Positions 55,462 to 63,347 of a stretch of 64,000 nt of DNA are shown here, one piece after another. Below the pieces are notes generated by a model. The model was not told the origin of the DNA, did no database searches, and worked only from the letters and a program-made list of their open reading frames with translations. Position numbers and translations under genes: made by a program. Every line of letters starts with the position of its first letter. Position 1 is the first letter of the stretch. The stretch lies in assembly GCF_900446255.1 (NCBI RefSeq), contig NZ_UIGI01000001.1:2134763-2198762 (forward strand), given 5' to 3'. Source of the stretch: Buttiauxella agrestis (GTDB lineage Bacteria > Pseudomonadota > Gammaproteobacteria > Enterobacterales > Enterobacteriaceae).

Positions 55462-56185
55462 ATTTTATATTGTTTATCAATTTATTTTCTATCAGATAGA
55501 AAGTAAACGTGTCGATTAACTTTTTGGCAAGGTTAACGGACTCCGCTTCATTGTGTGAAGCCAGAGTGTCAATTAACGTGGTATACAGCTCAACAATTTC
55601 GCGATGGATATTGTCTGAACGGAACAAAATCGCCACAAGCGATGACCATTCTGATTGCAAAATCAATTCCTGGTTCGCCAGGCGGGCTGATTGAGAACAC
55701 GCCGCAATCGCTAACAAACAGCGCATATCCGCCTGAGTGCGTGCTTCAGGAGATTGGGCTGAGTCGAGAACCGAAACAAAATCACGCAGGCGGGTAATAT
55801 CTGCCTGGGTCATTCTTCGCGAGGCTAATCTTGCACTGTGACTAATAATGGCGCAGTGCATTTCACCGAGATCGGAAAGGTAATCGGTGCTTAATGATTT
55901 AAAAGGATTAAGCGTTTGACTTAATTCCCAGGCTTGTTCGCAAACAAAACTTCCACCATTACGCCCACGTACCGTATGGATTAAATTATTGGCACGCAGA
56001 GTATTTAACGCTTCGCGGATAGTGATGTGAGAAACCCCCATCATTTTCGCCAGATCCGCTTCATTAGGAAGTTGCTCATTGGCCTCAAGCAGGCCGGTAA
56101 TAATGGCGTTGGAAAGTCGCTGAACGATTTGATCGGAACGGCTGGCCTGACCGATTGGCGCAAATATCACCGCATGAGTAATCAT
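55460..56185 (-). CDS. GntR-family regulator, FCD (FadR-type) subfamily
   Basis: A 241-residue regulator with an N-terminal winged helix (QLPNEADLAKMMGVSHITIR) and a C-terminal helical FCD ligand domain, with metal/ligand-type residues in EMHCAIISHSARLA and HNEAESVNLAKKL. FCD regulators bind small carboxylates or related metabolites. It is divergent from the aldehyde dehydrogenase-spdH-cytochrome operon and upstream of the Cache gene, so it probably controls this module. The stop codon is formed at the ERIC edge, so the C-terminal end may have been set by that insertion. Confidence 0.87.
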   Translation of the reverse strand: MITHAVIFAPIGQASRSDQIVQRLSNAIITGLLEANEQLPNEADLAKMMGVSHITIREALNTLRANNLIHTVRGRNGGSFVCEQAWELSQTLNPFKSLSTDYLSDLGEMHCAIISHSARLASRRMTQADITRLRDFVSVLDSAQSPEARTQADMRCLLAIAACSQSARLANQELILQSEWSSLVAILFRSDNIHREIVELYTTLIDTLASHNEAESVNLAKKLIDTFTFYLIENKLINNIK

Positions 56186-56380
56186 AATATTCCCTGGAGA
56201 GATAATCCCTGAAAAGAGCCTTTGAACATAGCATACAACCCCTTGTTAATGAAGGAAGCCTTAAGTATTCGTGTTCAGGCACTTCACTTTGATGAGCTGC
56301 GCAATTGCAGCGCAAAAAATCGTTTTGGAATGAGATGCATATCAAATTGTTAGTAAATTGTTATTGAATTTATCTCGCTC

Positions 56381-56411
56381 AAAACATATTACATAATAGT
56401 GTTTATGTTTT
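56381..56411. promoter_or_regulatory. inverted repeat before the aldehyde dehydrogenase operon
   Basis: AAAACATA and TATGTTTT, separated by 15 bases, lie in the region between the divergent GntR gene and the operon, ending 17 bases before the dehydrogenase ATG. The arms match the permease palindrome at 53055. Confidence 0.45.
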
Positions 56412-56428
56412 AACGAGCGGAGAGCGGG

Positions 56429-57856
56429 ATGAAAGTACTGAAGCACTTTATCAATGGGCAATACCTGGCCGGTTCGCAGGATAATCTTTTTGACCTGGTC
56501 AGCCCGGTCAATGGCGAAACTTACGCGCTGTCGCCGAGTGCAGGGCGAGAAGAAGTCGAGCAGGCATACCGCGCGGCGAAAAGCGCGTTTGCGGTCTGGA
56601 AACTTTCCGCGCCTGCGCAACGCCAGTTAGCGCTTCTGAAGCTGGCCGATGAAATCGAACGCAATGTTGACCGACTGGTGAGCGCCCAAAGTGAAGAGAC
56701 CGGGCAGTTGCGCCACTTCATTGAGAAAGAAGAGATTGCGGCTTCTTGCGATGCGCTGCGGTTCTTTGCGGGTGCCGCCCGTTGCCTTGAAGGGAAAGCA
56801 TCATACGAATATGCCGCCGGTTTAACCTCCACTATTCGCCGCGAACCGCTGGGTATCGTAGGCCAGGTCACGCCGTGGAATTACCCGTTCATGATGGCGG
56901 TATGGAAAATTGCCCCGGCGCTGGCTGCGGGCAACACGGTGGTACTCAAACCGAGTGACACCACACCAGTCAGCACCTTAATTCTGGCAGAACTGGCCGC
57001 ACCGCTATTCCCGCAGGGCGCCTTTAACGTGGTGCTCGGTAAAGCGGAAACCGGATCGCTGGTGGTTTCCAGCCCGGAAGCCTCGCTGGTGTCGATTACC
57101 GGATCGGTCCGCGCGGGTCTGCAAGTTGCGGCCTCGGCGGCAGCAAACCTCACCAAAGCGCATCTCGAACTGGGCGGCAAAGCGCCGGTGATTGTTTTTG
57201 CCGACGCCGACATTAATAAAGCCGTCGATACCATCACCACCGCCGGGTTCTTCAACGCCGGGCAAGATTGCACTTCTGCCACCCGCATCCTGATTGAAGA
57301 GTCGATTTACGCATCGTTTGTCGAAAAACTGGTGAGCAAAACCCGCGAAATTACCTTCGGCACGCCAGAAGACAAAAATGCGTTATACGGCGCGTTGAAC
57401 AGCCGCAGCCAGCTTGAACAGGTGAAAGGGTTCATCAGCCGCCTCCCGGCTCATGCCAAAATTGAAACCGGCGGCAAGCCTGGCGCAGGCCCTGGTTTTT
57501 ACTTTGAACCGACGATTATTTCCGGCCTTGAGCAGCGCGACGAAGCTATTCAGCACGAAGTTTTTGGCCCGGTCATGACGGTGCAAAAATTCTCCTCAGA
57601 AGCCGAAGCGCTCGAAAAAGCCAACGACGTGGAATACGGGCTGGCGTCCAGCGTCTGGACCACTAACCACGGTCGCGCCCAGCGCTTTAGTATCCGCCTG
57701 GATTTCGGCACCGTGTGGATTAACAACCACATTCCTCTGTGCGCTGAAATGCCCCACGGCGGCTTTAAAAAATCCGGCTACGGCAAGGATTTGTCCTCGT
57801 ACGCGCTGGATGAATACACCCGCGTAAAACACATCATGTGCGACGTTTCCGAATAA
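56429..57856 (+). CDS. gamma-aminobutyraldehyde-type aldehyde dehydrogenase (PatD/YdcW-like)
   Basis: A 475-residue NAD(P)-dependent aldehyde dehydrogenase, closest by eye to E. coli PatD/YdcW: GAARCLEGKASYEY, TPWNYPFMMAVWKIAPALAAG, HLELGGKAPVIVF with the catalytic Glu, and NAGQDCTSATR with the nucleophilic Cys; it ends EMPHGGFKKSGYGKDLS. PatD oxidises 4-aminobutyraldehyde to GABA, the product expected from a spermidine dehydrogenase. It has no signal peptide, so it is cytosolic. First gene of the operon with the NTF2-like protein, spdH and cytochrome c; AGAGCGGG lies before the ATG. Confidence 0.88.
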   Translation: MKVLKHFINGQYLAGSQDNLFDLVSPVNGETYALSPSAGREEVEQAYRAAKSAFAVWKLSAPAQRQLALLKLADEIERNVDRLVSAQSEETGQLRHFIEKEEIAASCDALRFFAGAARCLEGKASYEYAAGLTSTIRREPLGIVGQVTPWNYPFMMAVWKIAPALAAGNTVVLKPSDTTPVSTLILAELAAPLFPQGAFNVVLGKAETGSLVVSSPEASLVSITGSVRAGLQVAASAAANLTKAHLELGGKAPVIVFADADINKAVDTITTAGFFNAGQDCTSATRILIEESIYASFVEKLVSKTREITFGTPEDKNALYGALNSRSQLEQVKGFISRLPAHAKIETGGKPGAGPGFYFEPTIISGLEQRDEAIQHEVFGPVMTVQKFSSEAEALEKANDVEYGLASSVWTTNHGRAQRFSIRLDFGTVWINNHIPLCAEMPHGGFKKSGYGKDLSSYALDEYTRVKHIMCDVSE

Positions 57857-57868
57857 TAAGGTGATGAA

Positions 57869-58345
57869 ATGAAAGCAATAAAAGCCGCTGCGTTATCTTT
57901 TGTACTATTCTCAAATTTAGCGTTGGCCGACGTTTCTCCGTTAACCGTGGTTAAAGATTATATGTCCGCGTGGAACGCGCATGATGCTGCTAAAGCCGCG
58001 CAATATTTAGCGCCGGACGTGGTTTATTACGACGCCGCAAGCGGTACGCCAGTGAATGGCAAAAGCAATGCTGAAAAAGAGGTGATTGGGGCCTTTATTA
58101 AAGCCGTGCCAGATTTAACCTGGAAAATGACCAGTAAACCGGTTTATGACCACGACACCATCGCCTTTCGCTGGGAATTCAGCGGCAAAAATAGCGGCGA
58201 ATGGGCGGGAAGCCCGGCGACCAATAACCCGATTAAATTTGAAGGGGTGAGTTACATCACCGTCAATAACGGGAAAATTACCTGGCAGGGCGATTATTAC
58301 GACTCCAAAAAGCTCGATGAAGAATTAAAGCCAAAAAATAAATAA
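57869..58345 (+). CDS. exported NTF2/SnoaL-like protein
   Basis: A 158-residue protein with a signal peptide (AAALSFVLFSNLALADV) and a SnoaL/NTF2-like cone fold: VKDYMSAWNAHDAAKAAQYL, then AFIKAVPDLTWKMTSKPVYD and FEGVSYITVNNGKITWQGDY. Such domains bind small hydrophobic or amine ligands, or act as isomerases or cyclases. It lies 12 bases after the dehydrogenase and eight bases before spdH, so it probably acts in the periplasm with SpdH, possibly as an accessory or product-handling factor (inference). No function is known for this role. Confidence 0.78.
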   Translation: MKAIKAAALSFVLFSNLALADVSPLTVVKDYMSAWNAHDAAKAAQYLAPDVVYYDAASGTPVNGKSNAEKEVIGAFIKAVPDLTWKMTSKPVYDHDTIAFRWEFSGKNSGEWAGSPATNNPIKFEGVSYITVNNGKITWQGDYYDSKKLDEELKPKNK

Positions 58346-58353
58346 GGTCTTAT

Positions 58354-60246
58354 ATGTCGATTACCAGACGTGATTTTCTCAATGGGGTGGCAATTACTAT
58401 TGCCGCAGGGATGACGCCGCTCGATCTTGCTAAAGCCGCTGGAAAAGCCACCACGATAATGGGCGATGATTATTACCCGCCGCAGTTAACAGGCCTGCGT
58501 GGGAATCATCCCGGTTCATTTGAAATGGCCCACGCCGTGGGGCGCGACCATGAAAAATTCAGTGCCGACCATCTTCCCATCAAAGAAGAATACGATCTGG
58601 TCATTGTCGGGGGCGGGCTGAGTGGTTTAGCCGCCGCCAGCTTCTGGCACGATGTGATGGGTAAAGAGAGCAAAGTGCTGGTTCTCGACAACCACGATGA
58701 TTTTGGCGGACACGCCAAACGCAATGAGTTTAATGCCGGCGGCAAAAAAATCATCGGTTACGGTGGCAGCGAAGCCTTTCAGTCGCCGACACGAAATTTT
58801 AGCGAGGTCGTCAACGGGCTGATGTCCACGGTCGGCGTCAGCGTCACGCGCATGAAGCAAAGTTTTGATGTGAATTTCTACCCCGACTTACACCTCAGCC
58901 GGGGCGTATTCTTTGATAAAAAGAACTTCGGTGAAACGAAAATTGTGGGTGGCGACCCAGGGCGTGCGGTGGCTGATGACATTCCTCCGGACAGGCTCAA
59001 TGGCCGCCCGCTGGCTGAGTTTATCAACGATTTCCCGTTAAGCGAAAGTGACCGCAAAGCCATTCTGGACCTGTACGTGAACCCGGTTGATTACCTGAAA
59101 GGGATGACGCAGGACGAAAAAAACGCCTGGATGGACACCCACAGTTATCACGATTTCCTGACTGAGAAAGTGGGCCTGAGCAAAATGGCGATGATGTATT
59201 TCCAGCAGCGCACCAACGACTTTTTCGCCATCGGTATAGAAGGCGTGAGTTGTTCCGACGCCCGAACCTGCGCGCTGCCGGGGATGGATGCCATGGAGCT
59301 ACCGCCGCTGGATGAAGAAGCTCTCGCCGACCTCGAAGAGCCGTATGTTTATCATTTGCCGGATGGCAATGCGGGTCTGGCGCGTCTGATCGTTCGCCAT
59401 CTGGTACCTGAAGCGTTACCCGGAAATACCATGGAGGATTCTGTCACCTCGCGGCTCAATTACGAAAAGCTCGATCAGCCGGAAAACACCACCCGAATCC
59501 GTCTTAACAGTATTGTGATTAATTCCAAAAACAGCGAGGGCGGCGTGGTTGTGACCTACGTTAACGATGGCAAAGCGTACCGTGTGAAAGGGCGCAACGC
59601 GATCATGGCCGGTTACAACATGATGATCCCATACCTGGTGCCAGAAACGCCGGAAGAGCAAAAAGACGATCTGCGCCTGAACGTCAAAGCGCCGCTGGTT
59701 TACACCAATGTGGTGGTCAAAAACTGGCAGGCGTTCACGCAACTGGGTATTCACGAGTTCTATTCTCCGGCGGCCCCGTACAGCCGCGTGAAGCTCGATT
59801 ACCCGGTCAGCCTCGGCAGTTACCAGCATCCGCATAACCCGGATGAACCGATGTGCCTGCATATGGTTTATGTCCCAACCTATCCGGGCAGCAAATTGAG
59901 CGCGCGCGAGCAGTTCCGCCAGGGGCGAGCGTATTTATTGGGCACGACGTTTGATACTCACGAGCAAATGATTCGCTCGCAACTTCAGGAAATGCTCGGG
60001 CATACCGGCTTTGACCATCAACGCGATATCACGGCAATTACCGTTAACCGCTGGGCGCACGGCTATGCGTATTACGCCAGCGCATTGTTCGATGATATGG
60101 ACAAAATACCGCAAATTGTCGAGCGGGCGCGCAAACCGATTGGGCGCATTGCAATTGCCAACTCTGACTCAGACTGGGATGCCTACGCGCACACGGCGAT
60201 TGACCAGGCCTGGCGTGCGGTCAACGAACTTAAGGCAATGGGGTGA
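58354..60246 (+). CDS. SpdH-family FAD-dependent spermidine dehydrogenase, Tat-exported
   Basis: A 630-residue flavoprotein with the twin-arginine signal SITRRDFLNGVAITIAAG, so it should be folded in the cytosol and exported. The FAD site is LVIVGGGLSGLAAASF near residues 82-97, followed by LVLDNHDDFGGHAKRNEF; ITAITVNRWAHGYAYY near the C-terminus is typical of the family. Homologues called SpdH in Pseudomonas and Serratia oxidise spermidine to 1,3-diaminopropane and 4-aminobutyraldehyde. The adjacent triheme cytochrome is the likely electron acceptor and the first operon gene fits the aldehyde product. The substrate itself is inferred. Confidence 0.82.
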   Translation: MSITRRDFLNGVAITIAAGMTPLDLAKAAGKATTIMGDDYYPPQLTGLRGNHPGSFEMAHAVGRDHEKFSADHLPIKEEYDLVIVGGGLSGLAAASFWHDVMGKESKVLVLDNHDDFGGHAKRNEFNAGGKKIIGYGGSEAFQSPTRNFSEVVNGLMSTVGVSVTRMKQSFDVNFYPDLHLSRGVFFDKKNFGETKIVGGDPGRAVADDIPPDRLNGRPLAEFINDFPLSESDRKAILDLYVNPVDYLKGMTQDEKNAWMDTHSYHDFLTEKVGLSKMAMMYFQQRTNDFFAIGIEGVSCSDARTCALPGMDAMELPPLDEEALADLEEPYVYHLPDGNAGLARLIVRHLVPEALPGNTMEDSVTSRLNYEKLDQPENTTRIRLNSIVINSKNSEGGVVVTYVNDGKAYRVKGRNAIMAGYNMMIPYLVPETPEEQKDDLRLNVKAPLVYTNVVVKNWQAFTQLGIHEFYSPAAPYSRVKLDYPVSLGSYQHPHNPDEPMCLHMVYVPTYPGSKLSAREQFRQGRAYLLGTTFDTHEQMIRSQLQEMLGHTGFDHQRDITAITVNRWAHGYAYYASALFDDMDKIPQIVERARKPIGRIAIANSDSDWDAYAHTAIDQAWRAVNELKAMG

Positions 60247-60252
60247 TTTAAG

Positions 60253-61431
60253 ATGAAACAAACTCTATTGGCTATCGGATGTTTGATGGTTGCCGGAAAT
60301 GCTGCGGCTGATTCTTCACCCGGTAATTCTTCACCCGGTAAATACATAGCGCGGGCGTCAGATTGCGTGGCCTGCCATACCGCCGAAGGCGGGCAACCGA
60401 TGGCGGGCGGCAAGAAATTTTCAACGCCGGTTGGGGATATTTACGCCACCAATATCACGCCGGATAAAACCGCCGGGATCGGCAATTACTCTTACGAAGA
60501 TTTCGAAAAAGCCGTGAGGCAGGGGATTGCGAAAGACGGGCACGCGCTCTATCCGGCGATGCCATATCCTTCCTACGCCAGAATGACCGACAAAGATATT
60601 CATGATTTGTACGATTACTTTATGAATGAAGTCCCGCCGTCGGCGCAAAAGAATAAAGATAATGATATCCCGTGGCTATTATCCGCCCGCTGGCCGCTGC
60701 ATATCTGGAATTGGCTTAATGTCGATGACACTCAATCGGTTAATCACGCCAATAAGCCCGATGAACAGCACAATGTATTATTGAGCCGGGGCGAATATTT
60801 AGTCGAAGGGCCGGGGCATTGTGGCGCCTGTCATACTCCTCGCGGCGTCACGATGCAGGAAAAAGCCTATGACGCCTCCAGCGATGTTTATTTGAGCGGT
60901 GCGATGATTGACGGCTGGAATGCCCCGTCGCTCAGAAACATCTCGATGTCGCGGGAGGAATTAAAAGGCTTGCTGCGAACGGGCAAAAGCCAGCATGACG
61001 CGCTCTCCGGGCCGATGAGCGAAGTGGTGATGCAGAGTACGCAATATATGACCGACGGCGATCTGGAGGCGATTTCATATTATTTGCTCAATTTTAACCA
61101 TCCCGATGCGGGTGCGGTGTCTACAAGCGGGGCAATAACCTATTCGCCGAAAGACGGTAAAACGCTTTATTCCATGTATTGCTCGACCTGCCACGGCGAT
61201 GACGGCAAAGGCAAAGATTTTACCGTGCCAACGCTTGTGAATAACTCCATCGTCATGGCGAAAGATCCGGCGTCACTGCTTTCAGTCATTAATGACGGAA
61301 CCCAGACACCGCAGACGCAAGGGAATATTTCTTTCAAAATGCCAGCTTACAAACAGGTTATGTCTGAGGAAGAGCGAAATAACGTGGTGAATTACGTGCG
61401 CGGAACCTGGGGTAAACAAGCCGATAAATAA
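60253..61431 (+). CDS. periplasmic triheme c-type cytochrome
   Basis: A 392-residue protein with a signal peptide (LLAIGCLMVAGNAAAD) and three CxxCH heme sites: DCVACHTAEG, HCGACHTPRG and CSTCHGDDGKG. It resembles the cytochrome subunits of gluconate 2-dehydrogenase and membrane alcohol dehydrogenases, which pass electrons from a periplasmic flavoenzyme to ubiquinone. It follows spdH by six bases. The N-terminus has a repeated SSPGNSSPGK. It is the last gene of the operon. Confidence 0.92.
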   Translation: MKQTLLAIGCLMVAGNAAADSSPGNSSPGKYIARASDCVACHTAEGGQPMAGGKKFSTPVGDIYATNITPDKTAGIGNYSYEDFEKAVRQGIAKDGHALYPAMPYPSYARMTDKDIHDLYDYFMNEVPPSAQKNKDNDIPWLLSARWPLHIWNWLNVDDTQSVNHANKPDEQHNVLLSRGEYLVEGPGHCGACHTPRGVTMQEKAYDASSDVYLSGAMIDGWNAPSLRNISMSREELKGLLRTGKSQHDALSGPMSEVVMQSTQYMTDGDLEAISYYLLNFNHPDAGAVSTSGAITYSPKDGKTLYSMYCSTCHGDDGKGKDFTVPTLVNNSIVMAKDPASLLSVINDGTQTPQTQGNISFKMPAYKQVMSEEERNNVVNYVRGTWGKQADK

Positions 61432-61441
61432 AGGATTCAGG

Positions 61442-61537
61442 GTTGAAGAGGCCATCAAAACGCACCTGGCTTATAACGAGCGCGTCCAGGAAGAGAGGGA
61501 TCTGAAAAAATACTCTGACGCCGCTTCCGGCCAATGA
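61442..61537 (+). pseudogene. possible C-terminal gene remnant
   Basis: A frame without a normal start encodes VEEAIKTHLAYNERVQEERD then LKKYSDAASGQ and stops. The amphipathic, charged character and clean stop look like the tail of a lost gene between the cytochrome and the terminator. Chance coding cannot be excluded. Confidence 0.35.
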
Positions 61538-61570
61538 AGCTCATATCTTGAGGTTTATTGGCCCTTTTTT
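61529..61570. terminator. terminator at the end of the oxidation operon
   Basis: GGCCAAT pairs with ATTGGCC around a loop of about 22 bases, followed by CTTTTTT. It separates the operon from the convergent fimbrial genes. Confidence 0.7.
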
Positions 61571-61576
61571 AAATAC

Positions 61577-62278
61577 TTATTTCCTGGAAATATCCCGTTC
61601 GGTTTTCTCAAGAATACGCCCGTAATCGTTAATACTTTGCCAGCTTAAATGGCAGGTGTTTACCGTCGCACATCCGTTGATACTTCGCGTGCTAAACGGG
61701 GCCACCATCCCTGGGTTATCAATTTTTTTACCGTTAACCACCAGATTCACTAGCGTCACATAAAACGGCGTCGGGTTACTGACGCGGGCCTGCCCACGGC
61801 TTTTCTCCCATCTGAGCTGTTTATAAGCCTCCTGCGGGTTTCCTTTTAAATTGGCCGGGCGGTAAAAAAGCTTCATTCTGGAACGCACCGCAATTTGCAC
61901 GCTATTGGCTTGAGCCTGGCCCGAAGGGATTGCAGCGATACTCAAGGTAAACAAACTTTCGCGGTCAGGGGGCATGTTGGCGTGAGTTTTGAGTAAGCGA
62001 ACGCTGTTTTCTCGCCCTGGTTTGAGGGAGAAAAGCGGCGGTGTAGCGATAAACGGGGCAGGTTGTGTTGAAGGTGTCACCCCTTTCCATGTACCGCCAG
62101 AACTCACGGTGGTATTGATAAGCCAGGCGCTCTGGCTGGTATTGCGAAGCTCAACTTTCACCCCTTTTGCCTGCTCGTGATAGATAAATCGAGTGCCGCC
62201 AATGCTGACTCCCGCCATGCTTTGTGTGACGTGCCCAAAGAACACAATAGTGGCTGCTGCAATAAAAGTTTTATTCAT
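61577..62278 (-). CDS. periplasmic fimbrial chaperone (PapD/FimC-like)
   Basis: A 233-residue chaperone with a signal peptide ending near QSMAGVSIGGTRF. The two Ig-like domains carry family landmarks: TRFIYHEQAKGVKVELRN, the PLFSLKPGRENSVRLL region and VRSRMKLFYRPANL. It binds pilins in the periplasm by donor-strand complementation and delivers them to an usher. Here it is the last gene of the operon; it overlaps the preceding subunit gene by eight bases. No usher is inside the window. Confidence 0.92.
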   Translation of the reverse strand: MNKTFIAAATIVFFGHVTQSMAGVSIGGTRFIYHEQAKGVKVELRNTSQSAWLINTTVSSGGTWKGVTPSTQPAPFIATPPLFSLKPGRENSVRLLKTHANMPPDRESLFTLSIAAIPSGQAQANSVQIAVRSRMKLFYRPANLKGNPQEAYKQLRWEKSRGQARVSNPTPFYVTLVNLVVNGKKIDNPGMVAPFSTRSINGCATVNTCHLSWQSINDYGRILEKTERDISRK

Positions 62279-62792
62279 AAGTCAGTGTAAAAGTGATGGT
62301 GGCATTGGCCGCGCCAGCGCTGACATTACTGCCGTCAGCCACATAGCGGGCAAAAAAAGGCAGCGTTACATTTGCCTGGCGCGATGTCAGTGCGGTTCCG
62401 CCGCTTAGGTTATTAACCGGAACCAGCGTTTTATCGCTATCGTATAGCCCAATTCCTACGCCCTGAGCGCTTTGCGCTTGCGTTGTTACGGCGAGTAGCT
62501 GCGAATTTACGGAGTTCGGTGTGCCAATAAACGTGATGCTGACGCGACTGGCGGCGGCATCGCAACGTTCCAGATGAATGGTAAACGGTTCATAACGCGT
62601 GGCGGCACCCGCCCGGTAAAACTGCTTGCTGCTGACGTTTCCCATCTCCACCGTCAGGTTTTGTGAATCGGCGGAAACCACGCAGGTGTTGTCGGTTATC
62701 GTGCCGGTGATATTCATGGTTCCGTCATGGGCAAGCGCTGCGAATATACCGCCTGCCGATAGCGCCACCGTGAGCAAAAAATGGAGTTTCAT
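62271..62792 (-). CDS. minor fimbrial subunit (pilin fold)
   Basis: A 173-residue pilin with a signal peptide ending near AALAHDGTMNITGTI. The disulfide pair is DNTCVVSAD ... LERCDAAAS; the C-terminus ATITFTLTYE has the alternating pattern with the penultimate Tyr of chaperone-usher pilins. It lies between another subunit and the chaperone. Its role (adaptor, terminator or major subunit) is not clear. Confidence 0.9.
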   Translation of the reverse strand: MKLHFLLTVALSAGGIFAALAHDGTMNITGTITDNTCVVSADSQNLTVEMGNVSSKQFYRAGAATRYEPFTIHLERCDAAASRVSITFIGTPNSVNSQLLAVTTQAQSAQGVGIGLYDSDKTLVPVNNLSGGTALTSRQANVTLPFFARYVADGSNVSAGAANATITFTLTYE

Positions 62793-62801
62793 GCGGCCAC
62801 C

Positions 62802-63341
62802 TTATTGATACTGCAAATCAAAATACATGACGGAGGAGGCATCCCCGGCCGTCACCACATTTTGCGTGGCTTTATAGCGCAGATAAAACGGCAGAGAATT
62901 GCTCCCCGGCGAGAGTTCGTAAACGGCGGATGACAGGGTGTTAATCGCCAGCGGCTGTTGGTTGCTATCGAGGATTTCTATCCCAACACCGGTTGCCATA
63001 GCCCCCGTGCTTCCCGTGTCTGAAAGCGCGAGTAATGCCGGGTTGTCGCTGTCGTTCGTGCCAGAAAATGTCAGCTTAGTGCCGGTCGCGGCGGAGCCAC
63101 AATTGACCAAATCAATGGTGAACCGTTTGGCGGCCGTCGTGTCGCCTGCGGCGGCAAAGTGACTTACGGAAAACTGGCCGATGTTCACCGTCTGGCTTTG
63201 GCTACTGCTGACATCACAGGTGCGCGACAAAATCGTGCCGGTCATTTGCAAGTTGTAGGCATCCGCGGCGGCATACGGGGCAACCAGCAGGAAGAGTGCG
63301 GTGGATAATTCCTTCAGAGGGGGCTGTTTTATTTTCATCAT
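62802..63341 (-). CDS. fimbrial subunit (pilin fold)
   Basis: A 179-residue pilin with a signal peptide ending near VAPYAAADAYNLQMTGTI. The disulfide pair is SRTCDVSSS ... LVNCGSAAT, and the C-terminus VMYFDLQYQ is of the pilin type. It follows the adhesin-like gene by six bases and precedes the second subunit by nine, as one operon. Similarity to the next subunit suggests tandem duplication of minor pilins. Confidence 0.9.
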   Translation of the reverse strand: MMKIKQPPLKELSTALFLLVAPYAAADAYNLQMTGTILSRTCDVSSSQSQTVNIGQFSVSHFAAAGDTTAAKRFTIDLVNCGSAATGTKLTFSGTNDSDNPALLALSDTGSTGAMATGVGIEILDSNQQPLAINTLSSAVYELSPGSNSLPFYLRYKATQNVVTAGDASSVMYFDLQYQ

Positions 63342-63347
63342 AACTCC

